From Dehalococcoidia bacterium (GTDB lineage Bacteria; Chloroflexota; Dehalococcoidia; Tepidiformales; Tepidiformaceae), in contig JADYYG010000046.1 in NCBI GenBank assembly GCA_020853755.1, positions 1 to 64,000 on the forward strand: a stretch of DNA of 64,000 nt, given 5' to 3'. Under the pieces are notes generated by a model, which had not been told where the DNA came from, did not search any database, and worked only from the letters and a program-made list of their open reading frames with translations. Each line of letters begins with the position of its first letter. Position 1 is the first letter of the stretch. Shown here in pieces: positions 25,681 to 33,582 of the stretch. A program made the position numbers and the translations under genes.

Positions 25681-25696
25681 CGTGACCTGCTTCACA
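25681..25696. promoter_or_regulatory. CRP/FNR-like palindrome GTGA-N6-TCAC
   Basis: CGTGACCTGCTTCACA contains the perfect half-sites GTGA and TCAC separated by 6 nt, the pattern recognised by CRP-family regulators. It lies about 160 nt upstream of the secreted CAP-protein gene. Confidence 0.5.
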
Positions 25697-25720
25697 TTCG
25701 CATACAGCAGATCGCAACAG

Positions 25721-25738
25721 CGTCATAGTGACATGACG
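25721..25738. promoter_or_regulatory. Second palindrome CGTCAT-N6-ATGACG
   Basis: A perfect 6+6 inverted repeat with a 6-nt spacer, 25 nt after the CRP-like site. It has the geometry of a dimeric regulator site but a different half-site sequence. Confidence 0.45.
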
Positions 25739-25853
25739 TAAGACATTTCTCAGACAGATTTTGCACCCCGTTTACCGAGAATAAGGGATATCCCGGTCGT
25801 TCGTTCCTTTCCCCCGCACTTACCTTCGAGACAGGTGGGTTTTGGGAGGATGT

Positions 25854-26738
25854 GTGAGCAAATTCACCAGGGTTGCGTGCGCGCTGGCCGCGTTCGCCAC
25901 CTTCGCGCTGATGACCGCAGCCGCTTCTCCGGCGGCCCAGGCATCGGGCTCATGTGACGTTACCGACCTTTCGATCGACAGCGAGGAGCAGAGCTTCCTC
26001 CAACTCATCAACGCCTACCGGGCGAAGAGCAACCTTGCGCCGCTGACGCTCGACCCGGCGCTGAACCGGGCGGCGACGTGGATGGCGACGGACCTGGCTT
26101 CGCGCCAGGGTTTCAGCCACACCGACTCGCTCGGACGGTCGCCGTGGGTGCGCATGCCGGACTGCGGAGTCTCCTGGCCGGGCGGTGAGAACCTGGCCGC
26201 CGGGAGCAATTATTCGTCCGCCCAGTCCGCGCTTTCGGCGTGGATCAATTCGCCATCGCACCGCGACGTGATGCTGACGGCGACCTTCAAGACCATCGGC
26301 ATCTCCCGCGTGTACCGCGAGGGTTCGTACTACGGATGGTACTGGGTGACAGACTTCGGCTATGTGGCGAACGACCCGGCGCCCGCACCAACAGCGACGC
26401 CTCAGCCCACACTCGCACCGCCGGCGCCGCAGCCCATCGCACCCGCGAGTTCGTCTGGCCCGGCGCCAATTGCCCCGCCTGCGCCGGTACAGCGGACGTT
26501 GAGCCTGGCCAGCGGGTTGTCGTTGGTAACCTGGGAAGGGGACTACCTGTCGCCGGACGAGGTTTTCGGGCCCGCCTCGAACTGGGTGGCGATGGTGTAT
26601 GTATACGACCTCAACTCGCAGCAGTGGCTGCGGTGGAGTCCCGCGCTGGCGCCGGAGTTGCGGACGCTCACGGAAATGCGGCGGGGCGTGCAGTACTGGG
26701 TTATCACCTCACGCGCGGTGGACGTGCCGATCGACTAG
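25854..26738 (+). CDS. Secreted CAP/SCP-domain protein
   Basis: A 294-residue exported protein. The signal peptide (VACALAAFATFALMTAAASPAAQASG) is followed by a CAP domain with FLQLINAYRAKSNLAPL, the GENLA motif and the SPSHRDVML signature with its conserved His. A Pro/Ala-rich linker of about 50 residues (PAPAPTATPQPTLAPP) leads to a C-terminal beta-rich module (WLRWSPALAPELRTL) that may bind the cell surface. The start is the GTG at 25854 behind GGGAGGA; an upstream TTG in frame only adds four residues. The unusually AT-rich upstream region with two palindromes suggests regulated expression. Confidence 0.88.
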   Translation: MSKFTRVACALAAFATFALMTAAASPAAQASGSCDVTDLSIDSEEQSFLQLINAYRAKSNLAPLTLDPALNRAATWMATDLASRQGFSHTDSLGRSPWVRMPDCGVSWPGGENLAAGSNYSSAQSALSAWINSPSHRDVMLTATFKTIGISRVYREGSYYGWYWVTDFGYVANDPAPAPTATPQPTLAPPAPQPIAPASSSGPAPIAPPAPVQRTLSLASGLSLVTWEGDYLSPDEVFGPASNWVAMVYVYDLNSQQWLRWSPALAPELRTLTEMRRGVQYWVITSRAVDVPID

Positions 26739-26887
26739 CGGCGGTTGCGGCGCGAGCGGGCTGCGGTCTGCATGCGCTCCAGCCGCTTCCGAATCGCCAT
26801 CGGTTCGACGGTGAGCAGTCCCCGGCCCTGCACCCGCATCTTGCGGCGGCGGGCGTCCAGCTTCTTCGCGCGCTCCTCCCAGCTCAC
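26735..26887 (-). CDS. Small basic protein coupled to cysE
   Basis: A 50-residue, strongly basic ORF (about one third Arg and Lys) starting at the GTG at 26887, which overlaps the cysE stop as GTGA. It begins with [19 protein letters not shown] and is predicted helical. It might bind nucleic acid, but no family is recognised. The overlap with cysE argues for translation; the low-complexity composition argues for caution. Its stop overlaps the stop of the CAP gene on the other strand. Confidence 0.5.
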   Translation of the reverse strand: MSWEERAKKLDARRRKMRVQGRGLLTVEPMAIRKRLERMQTAARSRRNRR

Positions 26888-27552
26888 TGGTCGTGATGGT
26901 TGGCGTGGACGACGCCCATGTGCTCGTCCAGGTGTTCGACCATGCGGTGCAGTTCCTGGACCTTGCGGTCGAGTTCGTTCAGCCGTTCCCACTCGGGGTC
27001 CGGGAGGCGCTGGATAGCGCCGTTCGAGTCATCGTGGAAGGCGACGATGTGGCCCGGGACGCCGACGACGGTCGCGTTTGCGGGCACGTTCGTGACCACC
27101 ACGGAGCCGGCGCCAATGCGGGCGTTTTCGCCAACTTCGATGCCCCCGATGACTTTCGCCCCCGCGCCGACCACCACACGGTCACGAAGCGTCGGGTGGC
27201 GCTTGATCCGCTGGGTGCTGGTGCCGCCGAGGGTGACGCCCTGGTAGAGCATGACGTCATCGCCGATTTCGGCGGTTTCGCCGATGACGACGCCCATGCC
27301 GTGGTCGATGAAGAAGCGGCGGCCGATGGTTGCGCCGGGATGGATTTCGATGCCGGTGAAAAAGCGCGCGACGTGCATGATGCCCCGCGGGAGGAGCGGC
27401 ACATCCCGCCGGTGGAGGGCGTTTGCGATGCGGTGGGCGAGGCGCGCGTGGAAGCCGGGATAGAACAGCGCGACTTCGACGGCGTTGCGGGCCGCGGGGT
27501 CGCGGTCCATCGCCGCCTGGATATCTTCGCGGATGCCGGAGAGGAGACTCAC
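26884..27552 (-). CDS. cysE: Serine O-acetyltransferase
   Basis: A 222-residue enzyme that acetylates serine with acetyl-CoA, the first step of cysteine synthesis. A short helical N-terminus ([20 protein letters not shown]) leads to the left-handed parallel beta-helix made of hexapeptide repeats ([30 protein letters not shown]). The catalytic His lies in [11 protein letters not shown]. The C-terminus carries an acidic/His-rich helix ([19 protein letters not shown]) instead of the usual inhibitory Ile end. The GTG start is leaderless, with TAAGGT 6 nt upstream. No cysK is adjacent. Confidence 0.93.
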   Translation of the reverse strand: MSLLSGIREDIQAAMDRDPAARNAVEVALFYPGFHARLAHRIANALHRRDVPLLPRGIMHVARFFTGIEIHPGATIGRRFFIDHGMGVVIGETAEIGDDVMLYQGVTLGGTSTQRIKRHPTLRDRVVVGAGAKVIGGIEVGENARIGAGSVVVTNVPANATVVGVPGHIVAFHDDSNGAIQRLPDPEWERLNELDRKVQELHRMVEHLDEHMGVVHANHHDQ

Positions 27553-27558
27553 AGTTTC

Positions 27559-27564
27559 ACCTTA
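27559..27564 (-). promoter_or_regulatory. -10 box TAAGGT placed for a leaderless cysE
   Basis: On the minus strand TAAGGT ends 6 nt before the GTG at 27552. The same hexamer precedes the lipoprotein ATG at 3983 by 7 nt. Confidence 0.5.
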
Positions 27565-27635
27565 CCGCCTCGGGTTCGCGCCGGACACTCTGCGGCAGCA
27601 GGAGCGTTCGCCATCACCGCTTATGATCGTCGCTC

Positions 27636-28538
27636 ATGCCGCGCACGAGCAGCCGCGCACTCTTCATCCTTTCCTGGCCCGAACGCGCCATCCGGGCGCT
27701 GACGGCGGGCCTGCTCGGGGGCGTCCACGAAACCGCGCAACTGGTGCTCCCGCGGCTCGTCCGGCGCTCCCGGCTGTACGAGGTGACGGCGAAAAACATG
27801 CTGCGCATCGGGATCGAACTCGTCGGAGGCGTCGAACCGGCAGCGCCGGCCGATGGCGCAGCGGCCGCGCCGGGAGCGGGCAAGCTGGCAATCAAGAAAG
27901 CCGCGGGCAACGCGGTCGAGTTCGGATCCATCGCCGCCTTCGGGTTCTCACCGTTGTGGCTGCTGGCGGCGGCCTCCGACATCCTCCACGGCTCGCGTAC
28001 GTACCTCTCCGCGCTCGAAGAAGAGCTGGCGAAGGCGGGCGTCCTCGCCGAGGGCGCGCACTTCGGGTCAGTGGAAGACCTGCTCGGGGCCCTCGAAGGG
28101 ACCACCGGGACGACCGCCAGCCTCATCGATATGCCGCCGCTGGAACTGCGCGAACTGCGAACGTCAGTGGCAGAACTGCGCAATGACGCGACAAGCCTGC
28201 CGACACCGAAGGAGCTCGCGGACCTCTTCGACGGCCTCGTGCGGACGGCGCGGGCGGAAGGGCGGTCGCTGCTGGACGTCTCCACCGGCGTTGGGCTGGC
28301 GTTTCTCACGTCGGCCCGGAACGTCGGCCGCGACCACGTCTTCGCACCCTACCGTGAGGACTGGAAGCCGCTGCGCGACGAGGGTTTTGGGGCGTACGCC
28401 GCACGGGTTGCCGGGCCGTACCGGCGGGCCATCGGGGGTCACTTCGACGCGGGCAGGCAGTCGTGGACGGAGCGGTTCGTGGAGGAGGTTCGGGCGAGAG
28501 ACTGGCGCCGCCCGTGGCGGAGGAAATCGGTCGGCTAG
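27636..28538 (+). CDS. Conserved hypothetical protein with one or two membrane-associated helices
   Basis: A 300-residue protein of unknown function. A hydrophobic Ala-rich segment (AVEFGSIAAFGFSPLWLLAAASDIL) near residue 95 and Arg-rich ends suggest membrane association. The second half is mostly helical (LRELRTSVAELRNDA). It faintly recalls EcsC-like proteins, but I cannot assign a family. TATGAT lies 8 nt before the ATG. It is convergent with the hydrolase gene, overlapping by 4 nt. Confidence 0.6.
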   Translation: MPRTSSRALFILSWPERAIRALTAGLLGGVHETAQLVLPRLVRRSRLYEVTAKNMLRIGIELVGGVEPAAPADGAAAAPGAGKLAIKKAAGNAVEFGSIAAFGFSPLWLLAAASDILHGSRTYLSALEEELAKAGVLAEGAHFGSVEDLLGALEGTTGTTASLIDMPPLELRELRTSVAELRNDATSLPTPKELADLFDGLVRTARAEGRSLLDVSTGVGLAFLTSARNVGRDHVFAPYREDWKPLRDEGFGAYAARVAGPYRRAIGGHFDAGRQSWTERFVEEVRARDWRRPWRRKSVG

Positions 28539-29248
28539 GCTTCGTACTCTTCGCGGCCGCCGTTTTCGGGGATGCCGGTGAGGCGTGCAGGGATCCAGTC
28601 GGCAAGCAGTTCGTCGATACGGCCCTTCGCCTGGACGAGGGAGTGGCCGGCCTCTGCGTAGAGGACGATGCGCTTCGGTTCGAGCGCGCGGCGGTAGATG
28701 TCCTCGCTCGCTTCGTGGCTGAGCACCGAATCGGACATGCCGTGGACGAGGAGCAGGGGCCTGTTCAGGTTCTCCACCTGGCGGGTGCCGTAGAGCTGGG
28801 GGGACATGGAGACAACGCCGCGCACCATGGGGTGGAGTTCGCCGGCCTTGATGACGACCGCTCCGCCGAAGCTGTGGCCGACGAGCAGGAGGTCAGTCGC
28901 GCCGATGCCCTTGAGGAACGAACAGCCGGCGAGCGCGTCGAGGACGCACTCCTCGAAGTCGTTGGGCTTGCGGTACTCGACGCGGAGGACGGTGACCTTC
29001 GCAGAAGAAAGCAGGAGCGGGAGACGTGCGTAGAGGCTGTCCGCGGGGCCATCGAGACCGCCCATGGCGCCGCCGACACAGACCACCGCGGTCGTGCCGC
29101 CCTCTACGGGGTGGAGGATCCCCTCGATTGGGCCGCGCGTTGTTTCGAGGCGGACACGGAGCGTATCCGGGCCGTCGAGCGGCTGTGCGGCCACGCGGAG
29201 GACGCGCAGATCGAGGTCCTCCGCGGGCTCTTCGGGTTCATCCCACAT
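28535..29248 (-). CDS. Alpha/beta hydrolase
   Basis: A protein of about 237 residues with the nucleophile elbow GHSFGG and the preceding strand ATDLLLVGHSF. A late acidic residue (LLLVHGMSDSVL) and a His (YAEAGHSLVQ) complete a plausible Ser-Asp-His triad. The N-terminal part (RGPIEGILHPVEGG) suggests an esterase or peptidase-like dienelactone hydrolase fold. The start chosen is the ATG at 29248 with GGAA upstream and TATAGT as a possible -10 box. An upstream in-frame ATG at 29299 would add 17 residues of unlikely sequence. Confidence 0.85.
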   Translation of the reverse strand: MWDEPEEPAEDLDLRVLRVAAQPLDGPDTLRVRLETTRGPIEGILHPVEGGTTAVVCVGGAMGGLDGPADSLYARLPLLLSSAKVTVLRVEYRKPNDFEECVLDALAGCSFLKGIGATDLLLVGHSFGGAVVIKAGELHPMVRGVVSMSPQLYGTRQVENLNRPLLLVHGMSDSVLSHEASEDIYRRALEPKRIVLYAEAGHSLVQAKGRIDELLADWIPARLTGIPENGGREEYEA

Positions 29249-29407
29249 GTTTCCAGGCACATTTGTACTATACGTTGTCAGGCCGCTGCCCGGATTCATG
29301 GGACGTGGGCCAGCACCTTCCCATTGGTTAAGCGCCTGCTAGGATGCTGACATCCCGGGCCGGCCCGGTTTACCAGACCACACCCCAGGAAGGAGGAACG
29401 GCTACGC

Positions 29408-31303
29408 ATGTGCGGAATCTCCGGCATCCTGCGCGCAGGTGGCGAACCCGTTCCTCCCGGCCTGATCGACGCAATGATTGCGACGCTCCGCCACCGGGGT
29501 CCGGACGGCGAGGGAACGTACTTCGCGCCGGGGATCGCGTTTGGACACACGCGCCTTGCCATCCTCGACCTGTCTTCGGCCTCGGACCAGCCGTTCATCG
29601 ACGATGAGGCCGGTCTTGCCCTGAGCTTCAACGGTGAGATCTACAACTACCTCGAACTGCGCGATGAGTTAAAGGCGCTCGGCCAGAGCTTCCGTTCGGC
29701 CGGGGATACGGAAGTGCTCCTCCGGGCGTACCAGCAGTGGGGCGCCGCGTGCCTGGCGAAGCTGAACGGCATGTTCGCCTTCGCCCTCTGGGACGCGAAC
29801 AAGCGGAGACTGCTCCTCGCCCGGGACCGGTTCGGCGAGAAGCCGCTCTACATCGCGCGGTCGGCGAAGGGGCTGGTGTTCGCGAGCGAGATGAAGGCGA
29901 TCCTCGCGGCCCGGCCCGAACTGCGGACACCGAACGAGCGCGCCATCTACCGTTACCTCGCACGCGGGGACCTCGACCTCGACCACGAAAGCTTCTTCGC
30001 GGGGATCGAAAGCCTGCCCGGCGGCTGCTACCTCGAATTGGACAGCGAAGGCCGCGGCGACGTCCGGCGGTACTGGGAACCACGGGAGGAGAAGGCGCCT
30101 GCCTCCCGGGCCGAAGCGGTCGAGCGCTTCCGCGAATTGCTGTTCGACAGCGTGCGCATCCGCCTGCGCAGTGATGTACCGGTGGGCAGCAGCCTCAGCG
30201 GCGGGCTCGATTCGTCCAGCATCGTCTCCACGATCCATGCGGAGAAGACGACCCGGTCGGTGCACCAGAAGACCTTCAGCGCGCGCTTCCATTCGAAGGC
30301 GCATGACGAGGGCCGCTTCATCGAAGTGGTCACCTACCGCGTAGAGGCTGACTCGCACGACGTCTGGGTGGAGCCAGAGAAGTTCATCGACGAGTTCGAA
30401 CTCTTGCAGCACCACCAGGAAGAGCCAATGGCGAGCGCGAGCCCGTTCGCGCAGTGGCTGGTGATGCGACTCGCCCGGGAGAACAACACGACGGTGCTGC
30501 TCGACGGGCAGGGCGCGGACGAGATCCTCGCGGGGTATGACCAGGCGCACGGGATGTTCCTCGCGCACTGGCTCCGGCGGGGGCGAATCGATAAGGTGCT
30601 GCGCGAAACGGCCAGCTACGGCCGGCGATACCGATCGCTGCGCGAGCCGCTCCAGTTCGCGGCGTACTACTCGCTGCCCGGAGGATTCCGGGACCGGCTG
30701 GTGGAGCGCTACTACCGTTCGGCCTCGGTGGTTTCGGCAGAGTTGCACCGGCGGTTCGCACCGGCCCACGTCGATGCGCCGGCGCCATTCCCGGACCGGC
30801 TGCGGAACGAACTGGTGCGCTGGCAGACAACGACGCAGTTGCCGGAGTTCTTGCGCTATGCCGACCGCAACAGCATGGCCTTCAGCCGCGAGGTGCGTCT
30901 GCCGTTCCTTGACCACCGCCTCGCCGAGTTCTGCTTCGGGCTTCCGCCGGACCTGCTGCTCAAGGGTGCGACGACCAAGGTCATCCTGCGGGATGCGATG
31001 CGGGGCATCGTGCCGGACAAGATCCTGGATCGGAAAGACAAGCTGGCCTACGCGCCGCCCCAGCGGCAGTGGAACCACGGCCCGCTGCGCCCCTGGATCC
31101 TGGCGATGCTGCAGCGGGCCGCCGGGCGTACCGCGATCTTCAGCGCCGAGGCGGTGCGGGACGTGCAGGCACGTTTCGAAGCGGGTGGCGACGACACGCT
31201 GGCGTGGCGGATTGCGAGCACAGAAGCGTGGTTCGGCGCCGTGGTCGAACGGAGCCCCGGGGGCGCCGGTTCAGGGGCAGAACGAACGGCCATAAGCTGG
31301 TAA
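29408..31303 (+). CDS. asnB: Asparagine synthetase (glutamine-hydrolysing)
   Basis: A 631-residue enzyme that makes asparagine from aspartate, glutamine and ATP. The N-terminal class II amidotransferase domain starts with the catalytic Cys (MCGISGILR) and contains RHRGPDGEG. The synthetase domain has the PP-loop SLSGGLDSSSI near residue 262 and the motif LDGQGADEILAGY. Length and order match AsnB of Gram-positive bacteria and also AsnB-like enzymes of surface-polymer clusters; no such cluster is adjacent, so the housekeeping role is likely. GGAGGAA lies 9-10 nt before the ATG. Confidence 0.95.
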   Translation: MCGISGILRAGGEPVPPGLIDAMIATLRHRGPDGEGTYFAPGIAFGHTRLAILDLSSASDQPFIDDEAGLALSFNGEIYNYLELRDELKALGQSFRSAGDTEVLLRAYQQWGAACLAKLNGMFAFALWDANKRRLLLARDRFGEKPLYIARSAKGLVFASEMKAILAARPELRTPNERAIYRYLARGDLDLDHESFFAGIESLPGGCYLELDSEGRGDVRRYWEPREEKAPASRAEAVERFRELLFDSVRIRLRSDVPVGSSLSGGLDSSSIVSTIHAEKTTRSVHQKTFSARFHSKAHDEGRFIEVVTYRVEADSHDVWVEPEKFIDEFELLQHHQEEPMASASPFAQWLVMRLARENNTTVLLDGQGADEILAGYDQAHGMFLAHWLRRGRIDKVLRETASYGRRYRSLREPLQFAAYYSLPGGFRDRLVERYYRSASVVSAELHRRFAPAHVDAPAPFPDRLRNELVRWQTTTQLPEFLRYADRNSMAFSREVRLPFLDHRLAEFCFGLPPDLLLKGATTKVILRDAMRGIVPDKILDRKDKLAYAPPQRQWNHGPLRPWILAMLQRAAGRTAIFSAEAVRDVQARFEAGGDDTLAWRIASTEAWFGAVVERSPGGAGSGAERTAISW

Positions 31304-31384
31304 CCTCGGTCTCTGTAACCGAACACGATTCGAACGCTGTTCGAGTGCGTGCTTTCGCAACACTCTGGAAAAGGAACATCTACA

Positions 31385-32293
31385 TTGGCAGTTTCATTCG
31401 AAGGCCAGGTTGCCCTGGTCACCGGCGCGGGCGCCGGACTCGGCCGGGCGTACGCCCTTGACCTCGCCGCGCGCGGCGCGAAGGTCGTCGTCAACGACCT
31501 CGGCGGGGACCCGCATGGCCAGGGCGAGAACCGCGCAGCCGCCCAGAAGGTCGTCGACGAAATCAAGGCGGCCGGCGGCGAGGCGACCCCGAACTACAAC
31601 TCGGTGGCGGACTACGACGGCGGCTTCAACATGGTGAAGACCGCGATCGACACCTACGGGCGGCTCGATGTGGTCATCTGCAACGCCGGCATCCTGCGCG
31701 ACGTGGCTTTCCACAACATGAGCGAAGACGACTGGGACAAGGTGTTCGCAGTCCACATCAAGGGTTCGTTCACGGTTCTCCGTGCGGCCTGGCCGGTGTT
31801 CCGCCAGCAGTCCTACGGGCGCGTGATCCTGACGACCTCATCGTCGGGCATCTACGGGCAGTTCGGGCAGGCCAACTACGGCTCCGCCAAGACCGCGATG
31901 CTGGGCCTGATGAATGTGCTGAAGCAGGAAGGCGCCAAGTACAACGTCAACGTCAACACCATCGCCCCGGTGGCCGGCACGCGCCTGACCCAGACGGTCA
32001 TGCCGCAAGAGATGGTGGACCGGCTGAAGCCGGAACTCGTCGCCCCGGCAGTGGTCTACATGGCTTCGAAGGACTGCGAAGACAGCGGCCTGATCATCGA
32101 AGCGGGCGCGGGCAACTTCAACCGGGCCACGATTGTGAAGGGCCCCGGCCTCCAGCCCGGCATGACCGATACGAAGACGGCCGAATGGTGCCAGGAGAAC
32201 TGGGCGGCAATCACGAGCCTCGAAGGCGCGGAGCCGATGTGGCGCACCGGCCAGACGCTGAAGGCGTACCTCGCGGAGAAGGCCAAGGCCTGA
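31385..32293 (+). CDS. SDR family 3-hydroxyacyl-CoA dehydrogenase-like protein
   Basis: A 302-residue SDR. The cofactor motif is TGAGAGLGRAYALDLAARGA, followed by VVVNDLGG, CNAGIL and the catalytic YGSAK. It resembles the dehydrogenase part of peroxisomal multifunctional enzyme type 2 (HSD17B4 family), which oxidises (R)-3-hydroxyacyl-CoA; bacterial homologues act in fatty acid or steroid breakdown. The start is the TTG at 31385 with AAAGGAA about 10 nt upstream. The open frame upstream has no start signal. It lies alone, so the pathway is unclear. Confidence 0.88.
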   Translation: MAVSFEGQVALVTGAGAGLGRAYALDLAARGAKVVVNDLGGDPHGQGENRAAAQKVVDEIKAAGGEATPNYNSVADYDGGFNMVKTAIDTYGRLDVVICNAGILRDVAFHNMSEDDWDKVFAVHIKGSFTVLRAAWPVFRQQSYGRVILTTSSSGIYGQFGQANYGSAKTAMLGLMNVLKQEGAKYNVNVNTIAPVAGTRLTQTVMPQEMVDRLKPELVAPAVVYMASKDCEDSGLIIEAGAGNFNRATIVKGPGLQPGMTDTKTAEWCQENWAAITSLEGAEPMWRTGQTLKAYLAEKAKA

Positions 32294-32320
32294 TTCCCGG
32301 CGACCAGCCGGCTGAGCGTC

Positions 32321-33202
32321 TCAGCCCGCGTGGCGGTTGCGGTTGCGGGCCTCCCGGTAGGCCTCGGCGAAGTCCTTCATCTCGCCGTCGGGGTAGTAAT
32401 CCTTCACAAGGTGCTGACGCAGGCCGCGCGAGTCCCCGGCGTGGATGCCGCGCTGGCTCGGGAGGCTGCGCGAGCGTTCGGGCACGAGGTCTCCGCCGGC
32501 GACGCTGAGGAACTCGAGCGGGCCGCGGAAGCGGGTGGCGTCGTACTCCAGGGCGCTCACCTCCACGGTCACATAGAGCGGCACCTTCATGTTCGAACTG
32601 GCCTTGAGCGGCCGGTTGCTGACGGCGAGGGCGAGCCGGTCGGCATAGAGCGATGCCTGGCGGCCGCTGCACTGGAGGAGGGTGATGGCGAACGTCGATT
32701 CATCGAGGCGGGCAACGAAGTCCGATGCGCGCGTGATGCGGCGAAGGGTTTCGACAACGTGGTCGATGGCTTGCTTTGCGGTGCCGGCGCCCCACGAACT
32801 GCGGATCTCTTCGAACTGGCCAATCTTGACGACGGCCAGGGTGAGCGCGTGGGAATAGCGCTCGGAGCGGGCGATGTCGCGGGAGAGCGTGTCGATGAGC
32901 TGGCTGCGGGTCGGCAGTCCGGTCGCCCGGTCGATAGCTGAGTCTTCATTGTCGTCACGGGTGTCATGGTTGCCCGGCGAAAGCGCGCGTACACCGTGAA
33001 AGACGAATGCGCTGAGCCCGGCCGTGGAAGCCATGAGGATGAGGCCGAGCGTGCCGGAGAACTTCAGGGCGACGCCAGCTTCCCCCACGAGGAGGACAAC
33101 GCCGAGCGCGACAACAGCGCGGCGCATGACCGCGAAGCGCCGCTCGGGCCCTTGCGGGATGTCCACCATGGAGTGCAGCCAGCGGCGCAACGTTCGACTC
33201 AT
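32321..33202 (-). CDS. Membrane protein with degenerate GGDEF domain
   Basis: A 293-residue protein with two hydrophobic segments (residues 28-45 and 50-70). A GGDEF-type domain then starts at DRATGLPTRSQLIDTLSRDIARSERY. The active-site loop that should read GG(D/E)EF reads DESTF (residues 167-171, after FVARL). Diguanylate cyclase activity is therefore unlikely; the domain could still bind GTP or c-di-GMP or act as a scaffold. The ATG at 33202 has AAGGTG 5-6 nt upstream; the longer open frame runs into the upstream control region. It is divergent from the TPP-riboswitch operon. Confidence 0.8.
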   Translation of the reverse strand: MSRTLRRWLHSMVDIPQGPERRFAVMRRAVVALGVVLLVGEAGVALKFSGTLGLILMASTAGLSAFVFHGVRALSPGNHDTRDDNEDSAIDRATGLPTRSQLIDTLSRDIARSERYSHALTLAVVKIGQFEEIRSSWGAGTAKQAIDHVVETLRRITRASDFVARLDESTFAITLLQCSGRQASLYADRLALAVSNRPLKASSNMKVPLYVTVEVSALEYDATRFRGPLEFLSVAGGDLVPERSRSLPSQRGIHAGDSRGLRQHLVKDYYPDGEMKDFAEAYREARNRNRHAG

Positions 33203-33350
33203 TACACCTTCCCGCGCCCTGCTTCGGTGCGCGTTCGGAGGAATTATCGGCGATAAACGGGGCGAAAATGGTCGACAGGCGGTGTCCGCCGGTGAGGGTT
33301 CCGTTACATGAGCGTGACCATCCGGCTCATGGACGGTGGCCGGACGGCCA

Positions 33351-33379
33351 TTGCGAAAGAATCGGACCGGGTGTAGGTT
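33351..33379 (+). promoter_or_regulatory. Sigma70-type promoter of the thiamine transport operon
   Basis: TTGCGA and TAGGTT are separated by exactly 17 nt and place the transcript start at about 33386, just before the TPP riboswitch. An inverted repeat ATGAGC-N11-GCTCAT lies 20 nt upstream of the -35 box (33308-33330). Confidence 0.6.
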
Positions 33380-33399
33380 CCCGCTCAGAACAATTGCTG

Positions 33400-33486
33400 T
33401 TCGGGATCGCTGGGGGTGCCCTCGCGGGCTGAGATCAGACCCCTTGAACCTGACCACGTTTATACGTGCGGAGGAAAGCGATCGGA
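33400..33486 (+). ncRNA. TPP riboswitch (THI element)
   Basis: The conserved core is present: GGGGTGCC, then GGCTGAGAT, then ACCCCTTGAACCTGA, followed by a short variable hairpin and GAGGAAAGCGATC. The closing helix P1 pairs GATCGCT (33405-33411) with AGCGATC (33477-33483). The element binds thiamine pyrophosphate. It precedes an intrinsic terminator and the thiBPQ importer, so excess TPP should stop transcription. Confidence 0.93.
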
Positions 33487-33505
33487 ACCGGCGCAGAGTG
33501 CGTAC

Positions 33506-33532
33506 GGAGTCCGGCTTTCCGGGCTCCTTTTT
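33506..33532 (+). terminator. Intrinsic terminator of the TPP riboswitch
   Basis: A 9-bp stem GGAGTCCGG/CCGGGCTCC with a CTTT loop is followed by TTTTT. It lies 20 nt after the riboswitch core and 50 nt before thiB, as expected for a transcriptional expression platform. Confidence 0.85.
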
Positions 33533-33582
33533 GTTGGCCCGGAGGTCTCCCGGCCCTCGGGCAGCGAGAAGGAGTCCCCGCC

